Origin: Lewinellaceae bacterium
GTDB lineage: Bacteria > Bacteroidota > Bacteroidia > Chitinophagales > Saprospiraceae
DNA length: 64,000 nucleotides
Assembly: GCA_020636135.1 (NCBI GenBank)
Contig: JACJYK010000001.1
Coordinates: forward strand, 916,501 to 980,500
Direction of reading: 5' to 3'
The number at the start of each line of letters is the position of its first letter. The first letter of the stretch is position 1. This document shows positions 27,301 through 37,366 of this stretch, one piece after another. Below the pieces are notes generated by a model. It worked only from the letters and a program-made list of their open reading frames with translations. It did not search any database and had not been told where the DNA came from. A program made the translations under genes and the position numbers.

Positions 27301-29838
27301 GATGATTATTCAGCATGGTACGATACATACAGCTGGCAACCCACTTATTGCAGGGTTTGGCTGATGCTGGATAGTTACGATCGCGAAGAAGGCGCCAAGC
27401 CCAATCCACGTGACTATTTTGATGAAACAGCAGGTGACTGGGTGATCAGCGACAACTGCTGGTATCCTGATGTGGAAGAAACCATCGAAGGTGGGTTGAA
27501 TGAATGTGGCATCGGTACTTTGTATAAAACAATAACTGCGACCGATAAATGCGGTAACCAGTCTTCTGACCGGCAAACCTTGCATGTGGTTTCCCGCTCC
27601 GATTTCGAGGTGATCTTCCCTACGGATGTGCTTGCTTATTGCGATGAAGACGGGTTAGATCTTACAGCTACACCGGAAGGAGCAGGTTATCCAGAGATCA
27701 GTGACGACGATTGTGAACTGATCGGAGTGACCTATTCGGATGAGAAATACGATATTGTCGAGGGCGCCTGTTATAAGATACTCCGGACCTGGAAAATAGT
27801 CGATTGGTGTGTTTATAGTCCGGACCTGCATCAGCATTATCCGGACATCATTGTCGATGACCGACTGGTAGCCAGTGACGACCGCTGCTGTGTGCACCGT
27901 AACCTGAAAGACGACGGAGACGGCTTTATGACTTATCTCCAGGTCATCAAAGTTATTGATGATAATGCTCCGGTCGTTACATGCAATGTTCTGCCTGAAG
28001 GTTGTATCTACGACGCGAATTGCGATGAGACTCCGGTATCGTATGATCTTGGAAGTGCCACGGACATTTGTACTCCCGCCGGTGACTTGCGATATCGTTA
28101 TATCGTCAAACCCTACGAGAAGAATGTTCCAGCAGCCTACATCTATGGACAAGGACACGTTTTGAACGGAACCTATCCGGTAGGCACACATGGTGTATGT
28201 CTGATCGCTTCAGACCTTTGTGGCAACGAGGATACATGCTATACAACGTTTACGATCCGGGACTGCAAGAAGCCTACTCCTTATTGTTATAATGGCATTG
28301 CTACAGTGATCATGCCTACTTCTGGTTCAGTCGATATCTGGGCAATTGACCTGGATGCCGGCAGCTATGACAATTGCACTCCAAAGGATAAACTGCGGTT
28401 CACTTTTGGTCCGGTAAACCCCGACGATGATCCTCTGTATGATCCCGACATGAGAAGTTCTTACCGCACCCTGACCTGCGATAACATTGGTCAGATCAGT
28501 GTCACCATTTATGTTTGGGATGAGGAAGGCAACTACGAATTCTGTGAAACCTATATGCTGATTCAACCAGGTTCTGATGCTTGTCCAGATATCAGCCTGA
28601 CTACGCTGGAAGGTCAGATCACAACCAGCCAGTCGGTGACAGTAGAGTTTGTTAATGTTGGATTGGAGAACTCCAGTAATTCGTACCCTTCATTCGATAC
28701 CAAGGCGGATGGTAAGTTTGTCTTTACGGGATTGCAGGGTCAGAAAACCTATCGGATCGTACCGGAACGTAACAATGACTTTACCAATGGTATCAGCACC
28801 CTGGATATCCTGGAAATACAAAAACATATTCTGGGTGTTAAACCACTCAACGGGCCTTACAGCCTGATCGCTGCTGACATTAACGGAGACCGGAAACTGT
28901 CGGCTATCGATCTGGTGCAACTCAGAAAAGTGGTACTCGGTGTAGTGGAAACATTGCCCGAGGACAAGAGCTGGCGTTTCTTACCTGCCGGTCAGACATT
29001 TGCCAATAATCAGGCACCATGGGAATACACCGAATCGACAGAAGTGACGGTAGATGATCAGGCACAATTGGAAGCCAATTTCATCGGAATAAAAATAGGT
29101 GATGTCAACAACTCAAATAAGGCCAATAGCCAGCAATTGCAAGGCGCTGAGGTACGTGATCACCAACCATTGGTTTTAGAGATTGCCGATCAGTCCGTAG
29201 TGGCTGGGCAGGAAGTGGCCATCAACATCATGGCTAAAGACTTCAAGCAAATCGAAGGATTCCAGTTCACGCTGGCAGCTCGTGACCTGGAGGTACTGGG
29301 GACCGAGGCCGGAGTATTGCAGGTTACACCTGACAACTTTGGGATGAATAGAAGTAAAGATGGCATCCTCACAGCAAGCTGGAATGAAGTTTCTCCGGTT
29401 TCTGTCGCGGATGGTACCACCTTGTTTACGGTAATGGTGAGGGCTTTAAAAGATGTTAAGTTGACCGATGCACTTGTATTGAACAACAGCATTACGACCA
29501 CAGAAGGTTATCAGAATGGTGATATCATCCATATGGAGCTGAAAGCCAATGAAGAGCTGTCGGGTATCGATATCAATCAGTTTGCATTGCTGCAGAACAA
29601 CCCGAATCCATTTAATGGTGAAACGTCAATCGGATTTGTATTGCCGGCGACCGGTACCGCAACATTGCGTATCATCGATGTAAATGGTAAAGAAATATAC
29701 CGTGAATCCGGGTCCTATACACAGGGTTATCACCGGGTCACAATCAAGCGTAAAGAATTGCATTCCAGTGGAGTATATTATTATCAGCTGGAAAGTGGTT
29801 CAAACGTTGCCATCAAGAAGCTAGTGGTTATCGACTAA
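24316..29838 (+). CDS. Large Cys-rich secreted protein with dockerin-like, cohesin-like and T9SS sorting domains
   Basis: 1840 residues. A signal peptide (MNSYPLRLSLLLPLYLL... ending LLPAQ) starts it. Residues 30-1440 are a long series of Ig/HYR-like segments, with many Cys and recurring phrases such as DNTPPTPVCDE, PPQMVCQNVTVSC and ATDKCGNQSS. Around 1491-1545 is a dockerin-like pair of Asp-rich loops (STLDILEIQKHILG and ADINGDRKLSAIDLVQLRKVVLG). Residues about 1618-1740 look like a cohesin-type beta-sandwich. The last 85 residues are a T9SS type A sorting domain (NNPNPFNGETSI ... GVYYYQLESG ... KKLVVID). It is therefore exported by the type IX system and probably attached to, or released from, the cell surface. 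The ligand and role are unknown. A terminator follows. Confidence 0.85.
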   Translation: MNSYPLRLSLLLPLYLLTATLLPAQKVQLTRLCQPAKTIYVNNGDTLEKEIKTDRCDMVVGNVTNLQKGYYHCISVTKVYPQDPKMMVELSLTPNFIIGYPNDKFITGRLLIFSGDLDESIFTNTYCYSPNPSQPTAKVDTLFDSQKNGSKFNTLHGFDRIMSKADDGALTVVIYLLSLDLGNFELRTNLVSRGPAAECILACHDDVTISLNSTCSRIVSPGDVLAGYDPISCQDLILMLEYPYPFYKDLYPGRNIVDASLVGETMIYKVIDPYTNNYCWGNIKVEDKYPPQMVCQNVTVSCLNLDEQVHAVTTSDNCRLYGDPRMDILSMKWVGYDCGVDTMFLGYVARQTRVTDVWGNYRNCSDTLFVWRETLDSLVCPPDTLIDCTTEVARNGKYVELLWNTGKNGDTYLDAQGFAHPWPTKDDGYFPAPKLSSVDTTQPDAYFLPDHTDTGPVFNQKSKCQFIAEYEDFVIPTCGKSYKIRRVWTIYDWCTLTDTQCVQWFKMVDQSGPELDLDYISNLDGGNCSDLEVMRYSTLVNKAVASPAYLLCEVIESGSDAHDCKSTVTLPDPRKYVEKDCDDVLEVLYEVEYLDPAHPGKSIVQQGKITPGGTAHIYLPDGWHCVTYTIRDRCWNETQLLQGVSVFDNTPPTPVCDEITQTTLDPDSCWARIYAKDLDDGSHDNCCDQLHFAVASMDTITYWREHWHDYIVNCVGHYTYLDNQQYYDDLIEEWINVFVFDDYIDVTECGNEMLVMRVYEACGQPLYDDHLFYGGEHEWYWWNLSADFASYYLWRLNDYIHYGDPRPGLICDDRFQGGIGWDNPLYGQECAYQLNEHAPYLETFCAIVFNPASAQSEWESRVAQPYGSETQVTRTLMANSRWHFPHLYNDCMIEVLKDDKQPPVVQAAPDIYVYCDGVPYAGVITVAGTRVHWEGASFAHDICSESDDLLSSCSSIADIYAPAAYCVKVPWDSEYGYYHGSACGDAYHYTGKPSCDDYSAWYDTYSWQPTYCRVWLMLDSYDREEGAKPNPRDYFDETAGDWVISDNCWYPDVEETIEGGLNECGIGTLYKTITATDKCGNQSSDRQTLHVVSRSDFEVIFPTDVLAYCDEDGLDLTATPEGAGYPEISDDDCELIGVTYSDEKYDIVEGACYKILRTWKIVDWCVYSPDLHQHYPDIIVDDRLVASDDRCCVHRNLKDDGDGFMTYLQVIKVIDDNAPVVTCNVLPEGCIYDANCDETPVSYDLGSATDICTPAGDLRYRYIVKPYEKNVPAAYIYGQGHVLNGTYPVGTHGVCLIASDLCGNEDTCYTTFTIRDCKKPTPYCYNGIATVIMPTSGSVDIWAIDLDAGSYDNCTPKDKLRFTFGPVNPDDDPLYDPDMRSSYRTLTCDNIGQISVTIYVWDEEGNYEFCETYMLIQPGSDACPDISLTTLEGQITTSQSVTVEFVNVGLENSSNSYPSFDTKADGKFVFTGLQGQKTYRIVPERNNDFTNGISTLDILEIQKHILGVKPLNGPYSLIAADINGDRKLSAIDLVQLRKVVLGVVETLPEDKSWRFLPAGQTFANNQAPWEYTESTEVTVDDQAQLEANFIGIKIGDVNNSNKANSQQLQGAEVRDHQPLVLEIADQSVVAGQEVAINIMAKDFKQIEGFQFTLAARDLEVLGTEAGVLQVTPDNFGMNRSKDGILTASWNEVSPVSVADGTTLFTVMVRALKDVKLTDALVLNNSITTTEGYQNGDIIHMELKANEELSGIDINQFALLQNNPNPFNGETSIGFVLPATGTATLRIIDVNGKEIYRESGSYTQGYHRVTIKRKELHSSGVYYYQLESGSNVAIKKLVVID

Positions 29839-29871
29839 TACAGTTTGTTAAAATTTGTTTTGGGAAAAGAT

Positions 29872-29908
29872 AAAGGGGATCTGTAACTCAGATTCCCTTT
29901 GTTGTTTT
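29872..29908 (+). terminator. Intrinsic terminator after the large secreted protein
   Basis: A 12-bp stem (29872-29883 with 29889-29900, one G-U pair) is followed by GTTGTTTT. It lies 34 nt after the stop and just before the convergent trkA-like gene, so it may serve both strands. Confidence 0.75.
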
Positions 29909-29910
29909 AA

Positions 29911-30594
29911 TCAGGATACCCCAAATTGGGAGATGTGTTTCATATCTCCAAACATGACCAGAATGTCATCCTCCTCAAGGACTGTCTGAATGTCAACAAC
30001 GCCCAGGACGCTTCGCTTAACCGATTCACCACCCAATGCACCACGGAATTTTTTATAGCGGATGATGGTCAATACCAGCACCCGGTGATTGTGCCGTACA
30101 TCGATATCGTGCAACGTTTTGCCGATGTATTTTTCAGGAACCTTGATTTCAACGATATTGAAGCGGTCTGATAGGTAAAAGGAATCGATGACCCCTTTGA
30201 TGATGAGGCGGCGAGCCAACCGGTCGGCAGCTTCTTCCTCAGGATTGATGATCTCCTGAACACCCATGGCATGCAATATGGTCGAGTGGACCGGTGAAAG
30301 CGTACGTGCAACGATCCGCTTGACCTGGAGCTCTTTCATGATAGCCACTGTGAGCAAAGAAGGTCCCTCTTCTTCGCCGATCGCCACGATGACCACATCC
30401 GCATCACGTAAAGGCAACGATTCTACAGCTGACTTGTCCGTGGTGTCCATAGCGAGGGCCAGAGTGACGCGGTCTTTGATTGAATCGACTTTCTCCATTC
30501 GCTTATCCACGGCCACGACTTCATGTCCTAGCAGCATTAATTTTTCACTCAGCGCGAGGCCAAAGTTTCCGATTCCGATTATTATGTATTTCAT
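29911..30594 (-). CDS. Potassium uptake regulatory protein, TrkA/KtrA type
   Basis: 227 residues. An RCK_N Rossmann domain comes first (IIIGIGNFGLALSEKL, nucleotide loop at about 5-12, and VVAVDKRMEKVD), then an RCK_C domain from about 140 (FNIVEIKVPEKYIGKTLHDIDVR, DDILVMFGD). Such subunits gate TrkH/KtrB channels in response to nucleotides. It lies 11 bp downstream of the trkH-like gene on the same strand, so the two make one uptake system. A single RCK unit (one RCK_N, one RCK_C) fits KtrA more than the duplicated E. coli TrkA. Confidence 0.9.
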   Translation of the reverse strand: MKYIIIGIGNFGLALSEKLMLLGHEVVAVDKRMEKVDSIKDRVTLALAMDTTDKSAVESLPLRDADVVIVAIGEEEGPSLLTVAIMKELQVKRIVARTLSPVHSTILHAMGVQEIINPEEEAADRLARRLIIKGVIDSFYLSDRFNIVEIKVPEKYIGKTLHDIDVRHNHRVLVLTIIRYKKFRGALGGESVKRSVLGVVDIQTVLEEDDILVMFGDMKHISQFGVS

Positions 30595-30605
30595 GATTTC
30601 GTGTT

Positions 30606-32360
30606 CTAATATACGACGAGTTCCTCGGCTGGTAATTGATAGCGCATGGATGCGGCCTTAGGGACCAGCCCCAGCATGAGTGAAAATAATCCAACCCTGC
30701 CGGTAAACATGGCAAAAATAATGATCACCTTTCCGATGGTGGATAGGTGAGGAGTCACATCAAGCGAAAGACCAACGGTTCCAAAAGCAGAAAATACCTC
30801 GAAGATCATCTGATTCAAAGTAAACTGCTTTTCACTTAGCGAGAGTAAAAATATGTATATACCTATGGCCAGAATGGATAGCCCGATCACCGCAAATGCC
30901 TTGCGAATGCTGTTTTCGGCAACAATCCGGCTTTCTATTTCTATATTCTTTTTTCCACGGGTCAGGCTGACGATATTCAATATTCCGATTGCAAATACGG
31001 TCGTCTTGATACCGCCGCCGGTCGAGTTCGGTGAGGCCCCTACATACATCAGCAGCAAAGTTACCATAATGCTCGCCAGGCTCAGGGTATTCAGGTTCAT
31101 GGTGTTAAACCCGGCTGTCCTGGTCGTGACAGACATAAACATGGCCTGAAGCCAGCGCTGGCCTTCATCCAGTTTGCCAAACAGCTGGTGTTTTTCCAGG
31201 ATATAATACATGATGGTACCGAACAGCAACAAACTACCGGTTGTAACCAGCGTGATGCGGGTGTTGATATGAACTTTCTTACGTAATGGGGGCAGCTGGT
31301 CCCTACGGATCACCTCAAGATAGAGGCGATGCAGGCGATTGATCACGGCGTCGTAAACGTCAAACACGATATTGAATCCCAAACCGCCAAGGATGATGAG
31401 GGTCATAATGATCATCAAAACGCCTCCTGCCTGGGCAATATGCGGGTCAGCGAGCCCATCGGTAATGGTAGAGAATCCCGCATTGCAAAATGCTGAAACC
31501 GCATGGAAGACAGCGTAAGGCACCGTGCGGTATCCAGAACTTTCAGGCATAAAATAATACAGGATACAGGCACCGATGGTCTCCGTCATCAACGTGATGA
31601 AAAGAATTTTACGGATCACATTCATTACCCCGCCAATGACCTTGGCGTTAACCATCTCTTTCAGGATGATCTGATTGCTGATCGAACTGCCTCCCCGTAA
31701 AATGTAGGCGACAAGTCCGGTATAAGTCATGATGCCTATACCCCCGATCTGGATCAGAAACAGGATGATCCACTGACCCAGATCAGAAAAATCAGTTGCA
31801 GTGTTCATGACGGTAAGTCCCGTTACGCAAACGGCACTCGTAGCCGTAAACAAAGCGTCAATGAAATCTATTCCTTCCTCCGTTGCATTGGGCAACATCA
31901 GTAACAGCGAACCAATTAAGATGATCAGCGTAAAACTGGAGGTGAACAACAGGTTAGGATGTATTTTGAACCGTTCGAGATACAGGGAATGCTGGATCGA
32001 GATCAATCCGGCGAAAAACAGGATCCAGGCGAGACTAAAACTGCCCAGGGCATGTTGGTGCCATAAGGTGATTCCTTTGAACAGCAGGTCATAAGCTGTA
32101 TAAAAAATGGTCAATAAACTGATAAAATGGATGATAAAAGAGAATGTCTTGAAGTAACTCCAGTGGAAAGACCTCCATTTTTCCCGGTCACCGTAAAAGG
32201 ATATTGGCGCCACAATAAACAAATACAAGAAGTAAACCCACTGGTAGGAGTAGAGTACGCCGTGAACATGTTCAAACCCAAAGTCCCAGATGAAGAAGGC
32301 TATGATGGCCATACTCAGGAACATAGACAAGCGATCAAACCATTTTGTAAGAGCGGACAT
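30606..32360 (-). CDS. Potassium uptake channel protein, TrkH/KtrB family
   Basis: 584 residues, strongly hydrophobic, with the repeated M-P-M layout of the family. Selectivity-filter-like loops can be seen in FTATSAVCVTGLTV (first), HAVSAFCNAGFSTI (second), SVTTRTAGFNTMN (third) and FSAFGTVGLSLDVTPHL (fourth). The N-terminal 150 residues add extra membrane helices before the core, longer than the roughly 450 residues of plain KtrB. It imports K+ and is paired with the RCK subunit encoded next. Confidence 0.9.
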   Translation of the reverse strand: MSALTKWFDRLSMFLSMAIIAFFIWDFGFEHVHGVLYSYQWVYFLYLFIVAPISFYGDREKWRSFHWSYFKTFSFIIHFISLLTIFYTAYDLLFKGITLWHQHALGSFSLAWILFFAGLISIQHSLYLERFKIHPNLLFTSSFTLIILIGSLLLMLPNATEEGIDFIDALFTATSAVCVTGLTVMNTATDFSDLGQWIILFLIQIGGIGIMTYTGLVAYILRGGSSISNQIILKEMVNAKVIGGVMNVIRKILFITLMTETIGACILYYFMPESSGYRTVPYAVFHAVSAFCNAGFSTITDGLADPHIAQAGGVLMIIMTLIILGGLGFNIVFDVYDAVINRLHRLYLEVIRRDQLPPLRKKVHINTRITLVTTGSLLLFGTIMYYILEKHQLFGKLDEGQRWLQAMFMSVTTRTAGFNTMNLNTLSLASIMVTLLLMYVGASPNSTGGGIKTTVFAIGILNIVSLTRGKKNIEIESRIVAENSIRKAFAVIGLSILAIGIYIFLLSLSEKQFTLNQMIFEVFSAFGTVGLSLDVTPHLSTIGKVIIIFAMFTGRVGLFSLMLGLVPKAASMRYQLPAEELVVY

Positions 32361-32483
32361 CCCGAGAATTAAGGGCGGAAAGTTATAACGTTCTGACCTA
32401 TATTTGGAAATTACCTTATGTGGATATTTATTTGAAAGTGAACTTGATTCTTATGTCCCGGCATCAGGCTAAAGTGGTGGATA

Positions 32484-34211
32484 ATGCAGAATAGGCATTT
32501 GCTCTGGATTTTGTGGGGAGCTGTCTTCTTCATAACGGGGCCGGGACTGATCGAGCCTTACCAAATCTTCAGGGCTCTTTTTATACTGATATTGGCTTTA
32601 GAGTGTCTGGGTTTACCGGACAGGCAAAGCTCCGGACGATGGTTTATTCCAAAGCCCTTCCTATGGATTGGGGCTTCCATCACCTGGTCAGCACTATCCA
32701 TCATATGGGCATATAATCTCGTAGAATCTGTCTGGACTCTTTTTCTGTATTTCACTCCTGTGATCAGCCTCCTGGTTGTTTCCCAAAAATGGGGTAAGCA
32801 CCACTCTTTGATTGCATGGGTCGGGTATCTGGGCTGGATCTATGCACTGATCGTCGCTGTTTTACTGGTGAGTAATGGGATCCGGCATGGATGGACCAAT
32901 CAGGAATTGTATCGTATCCATTATCCCTCCGGCCACAAATCAATGATAGCTGCCATATTGGTTGGCTGGTTTCCATTTATGTTAAATTCTGATTTGCCTA
33001 AGAAAGCGATCCAGGGATGGGTATTGCTAGCTTTAGCTCTGATCTTGTTTCTTCAGAGCCGGGCAGCTTTTCTTGCCCTCCTGGCATTTGGAGTGATCTG
33101 GTTATTACATCAACCCATCCGGTGGAAAACATACCGAAAGCTGTGGGTCATACCGGTAATTGGCCTGCTGATCTGGTGGATCAACCCGGGAAGGATCAGG
33201 TTGCGGATACATCCGTCCTACATACTGCAATCTCCGACCGCTTCGGATCGGCTGGTCATGTGGCAAAAAACGCTCCATCTGATCCGGGAGGAGCCATTAT
33301 CCGGTTTTGGACTCGGACAGTGGAAGGTCCAGTGGCCAGCACTTGGCATACCCTCGAATCAATATTACAGTGATAAGGATGAGGAAGTGGTCTGGACACA
33401 TGCTCATAACGACTGGCTGGAGACTACTGCGGAGCTTGGGTTACCCGGATCTTTGTTGCTTTTTCTTTTTCTGGCATCAGTGTGGTATTACAGCGGATAT
33501 CTGGACCCGAAGCTTAAATCATATTCCCGGGCTTTAGTAGGCGCCTACATCATGTTCAGTATTTTTGACTTTCCCCGGTTGCGTCTGGATATCCAATGGA
33601 TTTACCTGTCCTGGTGGGTCTGGTCGCTGAGAACTACTACCGTGTCCGGCCTTTCATTTAAAGTGAACATCCCTCTTAAAATTGCATCAGCCGGGGTCTT
33701 GGCTTTGATGATCACCTACGGAATGTTCCATTACGCTGATGAATATTGGGTTCGGAAATTGTGGCTGGCACGTGCTGCAAAGCAACCCGACAAAATAATT
33801 GCGCTTGCCGGCAAAATTAACCGGTCGGTGATGAACCTGGATGAGGCAGCCGTACCCATAGACTGGTATGCTGGTATGGCAGCACTGGATAAGGGACAGC
33901 AGGCCGATGCATTGAATGATTTCAGACAAGCTCGTCTTGTCCATCCCAATCATCACGATGTATGGAACAACCTGGGGGTAATTTATTTCCAACAAAGCCA
34001 ACTGGATTCTGCCATCATCTGTTTCGGAAAAGCCAAGCAGATTGCACCTTCGCGGTGGGAATATACACGGAATCTGGTCAATGCCTATGCGGCCGGGGCA
34101 CAATACAGCGAGGCGTTGAAAATACTGGACAACTGGAAGGATAATGCGGATGAGAAAGAAGCATTGCGCCGGAAAATAGTGGAATTTCAAAAGGCTTCAA
34201 CGTCCAATTGA
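32484..34211 (+). CDS. O-antigen ligase/polymerase-like membrane protein with C-terminal TPR
   Basis: 575 residues. About ten hydrophobic segments cover residues 5-420. The Wzy/WaaL-type periplasmic loop is seen near 275-320, ending HAHNDWLETTAELGLPGS, which is the strongest family mark. The last 120 residues hold tetratricopeptide repeats (ALNDFRQARLVHPNHHDVWNNLG, YFQQSQLDSAIICFGKAKQIAP). Members join or polymerise lipid-linked sugars at the outer face of the inner membrane. No other polysaccharide genes lie beside it, so the glycan is unknown. Confidence 0.78.
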   Translation: MQNRHLLWILWGAVFFITGPGLIEPYQIFRALFILILALECLGLPDRQSSGRWFIPKPFLWIGASITWSALSIIWAYNLVESVWTLFLYFTPVISLLVVSQKWGKHHSLIAWVGYLGWIYALIVAVLLVSNGIRHGWTNQELYRIHYPSGHKSMIAAILVGWFPFMLNSDLPKKAIQGWVLLALALILFLQSRAAFLALLAFGVIWLLHQPIRWKTYRKLWVIPVIGLLIWWINPGRIRLRIHPSYILQSPTASDRLVMWQKTLHLIREEPLSGFGLGQWKVQWPALGIPSNQYYSDKDEEVVWTHAHNDWLETTAELGLPGSLLLFLFLASVWYYSGYLDPKLKSYSRALVGAYIMFSIFDFPRLRLDIQWIYLSWWVWSLRTTTVSGLSFKVNIPLKIASAGVLALMITYGMFHYADEYWVRKLWLARAAKQPDKIIALAGKINRSVMNLDEAAVPIDWYAGMAALDKGQQADALNDFRQARLVHPNHHDVWNNLGVIYFQQSQLDSAIICFGKAKQIAPSRWEYTRNLVNAYAAGAQYSEALKILDNWKDNADEKEALRRKIVEFQKASTSN

Positions 34212-34217
34212 GCCCAA

Positions 34218-34388
34218 TCAGGACTTACGGCGCTGAAACCATTGGTACATTTTCCAAAGACCAAAAGCTGCTGTTGCCAGCACAAACCATCCGATCATAA
34301 ATCCAGGCTTTGAATTATTCAATCGGGAATTCCCTTCCTTCAGATGAAGTCTTCTTATCTTTTTGGCGTAAATAGGTAACGATATCAC
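34218..34388 (-). CDS. Possible small single-span membrane protein
   Basis: In the gap between two plus-strand genes the minus strand holds an open frame of 56 codons from a GTG at 34388, or 34 codons from a TTG at 34322. It ends in a hydrophobic stretch (FMIGWFVLATAAFGLW) followed by a basic tail QRRKS. This is a plausible one-helix membrane protein, but there is no ATG start and no recognised family, so it may be chance. Confidence 0.22.
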   Translation of the reverse strand: MISLPIYAKKIRRLHLKEGNSRLNNSKPGFMIGWFVLATAAFGLWKMYQWFQRRKS

Positions 34389-34389
34389 T

Positions 34390-37364
34390 ATGAAAAAAAG
34401 AGATCTTATGGCCCGGCTAAGTGTTTTAGGTTGTTTATTGGCTGCAAGTCAGCTGCTTATTGGACAAACCTTATTTGGTCCTGAGGTTCAGTTTCGTCAA
34501 GTGGGACCTAGCCGTGGTGGTCGGGTGACTACAGTGACCGGCGTCGCTGCACAGCCGGGTACGTTCTATATGGGCGCCACCGGTGGGGGAGTCTGGAAGA
34601 GCACGGATTATGGGCAATCCTGGAAAAATATCTCCGACGGCTATTTTAATACGGGTTCCATTGGATCCATCGCTGTGGACCCACAGCATGCCAACCGTAT
34701 ACTGGTGGGCACCGGATCCGACGGTATTCGCAGCAATGTGATCATCGGGGATGGCGTCTATTTCAGCCGCGATGAAGGTAAATCCTGGAAACACATCGGC
34801 CTGGAAGATGCCGGGCAGATTGGTGCGGTATTGATTCATCCTCAGGATACCAACCGGTTTTTTGTAGCAGCAATAGGCAATGCCTTCAAGTCAAATGACA
34901 TGCGGGGAGTATACCGGAGCAATGATGGCGGGGCCAGCTGGCAGCAAGTGTTATTTCATTCCGATAGTGTTGGGGCGGTAGATCTGGAGTTCGCTCCCGA
35001 TAATCCGGATATCATGTATGCTGCGATGTGGCACGGGTTGCGGAAGCCCTGGACCATCATCAGCGGAGGAATGGAAGGAGGAGTCTACCGCAGTATGGAT
35101 GGAGGAAATACCTGGAGTAAAATGAGCCAGGGACTGCCCCAGGGTCTCATCGGCAAAATTGATTTTACCGTGAGCCCGGCGATGCCACAGAGGGTGTGGG
35201 CGCTTATTGAGGCTCCGGTAGGAGAGGGAGGGGTCTACTTATCCGAGGATCATGGTTCTACCTGGACGCTGGTAAGCACCAATGAAGACATCCTGGACCG
35301 CCCATTTTATTACTGTAACATCAAAGTCAACCCACAAAATCCCAATAGCCTGTATGCGATGGCAACCTCTTTCTGGCATAGCTCTGACGGTGCTAAATCC
35401 TGGAAAAGAACCTCTGCCCCTCATGGTGACCATCACGATCTATGGATCAATCCATTAGATACCCTGGTTTGGATAGAATGCAACGACGGTGGAGCCAATG
35501 TGACACGAGATGGCGGAAAGACCTGGTCCACCCAGAACAATCAACCCACTGCTGAATTGTATCAGGTAGAAATTGACGATGATTTCCCTTATAATTTATA
35601 CGCCGGGCAACAGGATAATTCAACCATTATGGTGCCCAGTATCCCTCCACACACACCAACTTTTGATGCAACCTCATTCTGGATCGCTACGGGTGGATGC
35701 GAAACCGGTCCTGCGGTACCTAAGCCAGGTGACCCAAATATCGTTTATGCCAATTGTAAAGGCAGATTTGGCGTTTATAATAAATTGACCGGCCAGGAGC
35801 AGCAATATTATGTAGGAGCTGCCAACATCTACGGACACAATCCAAAGGATCTGGCCTACCGGTTCCAGCGTGTTTCCCTATCCACGTATCGCCCTTTGAT
35901 CCCAACATCGTTTATCATGGATCCCAATATCTGCACCGGACTACGGATGGTGGTAAAACCTGGGAGACCATTTCACCGGATTTGACCGCCTTTACGCCGG
36001 AAACACAGGTGATCAGCGGTTCGCCCATAACCCGGGATGTGACCGGAGAAGAGTTTTATTCAACCCTGTATGCGGTCCGTGAATCACCCCTTGAGCGAGG
36101 TGTTATTTGGACAGGATCCAACGATGGTCCTTTCTATGTGACCCGGGACGACGGCCAGACTTGGCAGAATGTAACACCAGCGGATCTGCCTCCGGGAGGC
36201 AGGGTTCAGAATATTGATGCTTCACCTCATAGTGCATCAAAAGCTTATTTTGCGGTCTACCGGTACTTGCTGGGGGACTATCAACCCTATATTTATAAAA
36301 CGGAAGATTACGGCAAATCCTGGCAGCGGCTTACTGATGGCAAGAACGGAATAGCCATGGACGACCCGGTTCATGTGGTACGTGAAGATCCGGCAGTGCC
36401 GGGGTTGCTATTTGCGGGCACCGATCATGGTGTTTATGTTTCTTACAATGATGGTAAGACCTGGGAATCCTTGCAACAGAATTTACCGGTTACCCCGATA
36501 ACCGACCTAAAGATTCACAAAGGTGATCTGGTGCTTTCTACCATGGGACGAGGTTTCTGGATTTTGGATGATATGCGTTTCATCCGCCAGGGTTCTTCTT
36601 CGGTTGCGACGAAACTGTATAAGCCTCAGGATGCATATCGCATGCGTTATTTTACCCGGGGCGGAGATATTCCGGTTGAGTACAAGCAAAATGGAGTCAT
36701 CATCGATTATGTCATCGGCGATACTTCCTCGGCACAGGTCCTATTGGAAATTCGAAAAGGCACTGAGGTCGTCAAATCCTGGAAACTGAAGCCCGAAAAG
36801 GCAGCAAAAGAATCGAAAGGATACAACCTGCCTATCCGTCCTTCCTACACAACAGGACATCACCGCTTCCTCTGGAACATGCAACCGGATAAAGCTTCCC
36901 GTGGCGCCCTGGTTCCTCCGGGAGCTTATACCATTGAGTTAAAGAAGGGGGATGACCGGTTCACCGAAGATTTTTACATCAATTTGGATCCAAGGGTAGA
37001 AGCTTCCGGAGTGACCGAAGCGGACTTGGTGGAACAATACCGCCTGTACCAGGAAATTAGCCAGTTGCAGCAAAAAGCCAATGACCTAAAAGCCAGAATC
37101 GAAGCGGAAAAGAAGGCGATAGATCCCAATGCACTTAAAGGGAAAAAACGACTTGAAGCTGAATTAAAGGTAGATAAGCTTAATCTTGCTATCAAGGAAT
37201 TAGTGACTGAGGAGGGCAGGTACATGACGCCCATGTTGTTGGATCAGATTCGTTATTTGGCAAGCATGATTAGTTCTGCGGATCAACGCCCTGGAAGGGA
37301 TGCTTATGAGCGCCTGGATCAACTTTTCCAATGGTTGTCTGAAGTTGAACACGCTCTGGATTGA
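34390..37364 (+). pseudogene. Secreted VPS10/BNR-repeat (sortilin-like) protein, interrupted by a one-base frameshift
   Basis: Two overlapping frames (34390-35985 and 35982-37364) are the halves of one family member. The first has a signal peptide (ending LLIG|QTLF) and many BNR/Asp-box motifs such as STDYGQSWKN, SMDGGNTWSKM and SEDHGSTWTLV. The second continues with VTRDDGQTWQNV and SYNDGKTWESL, then a C-terminal domain and a helical tail. Adding one C to the CCC at 35876-35878 turns the nonsense end of the first half into RVSPIHVSPFDPNIVYHGS and joins both into 991 residues, the usual size. These beta-propeller proteins are common in Bacteroidota envelopes; a role is not known. Whether the break is real or a consensus error cannot be told from this sequence; similar one-base losses at 43707 and 44567 favour error. 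Confidence 0.85.
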
Positions 37365-37366
37365 TA

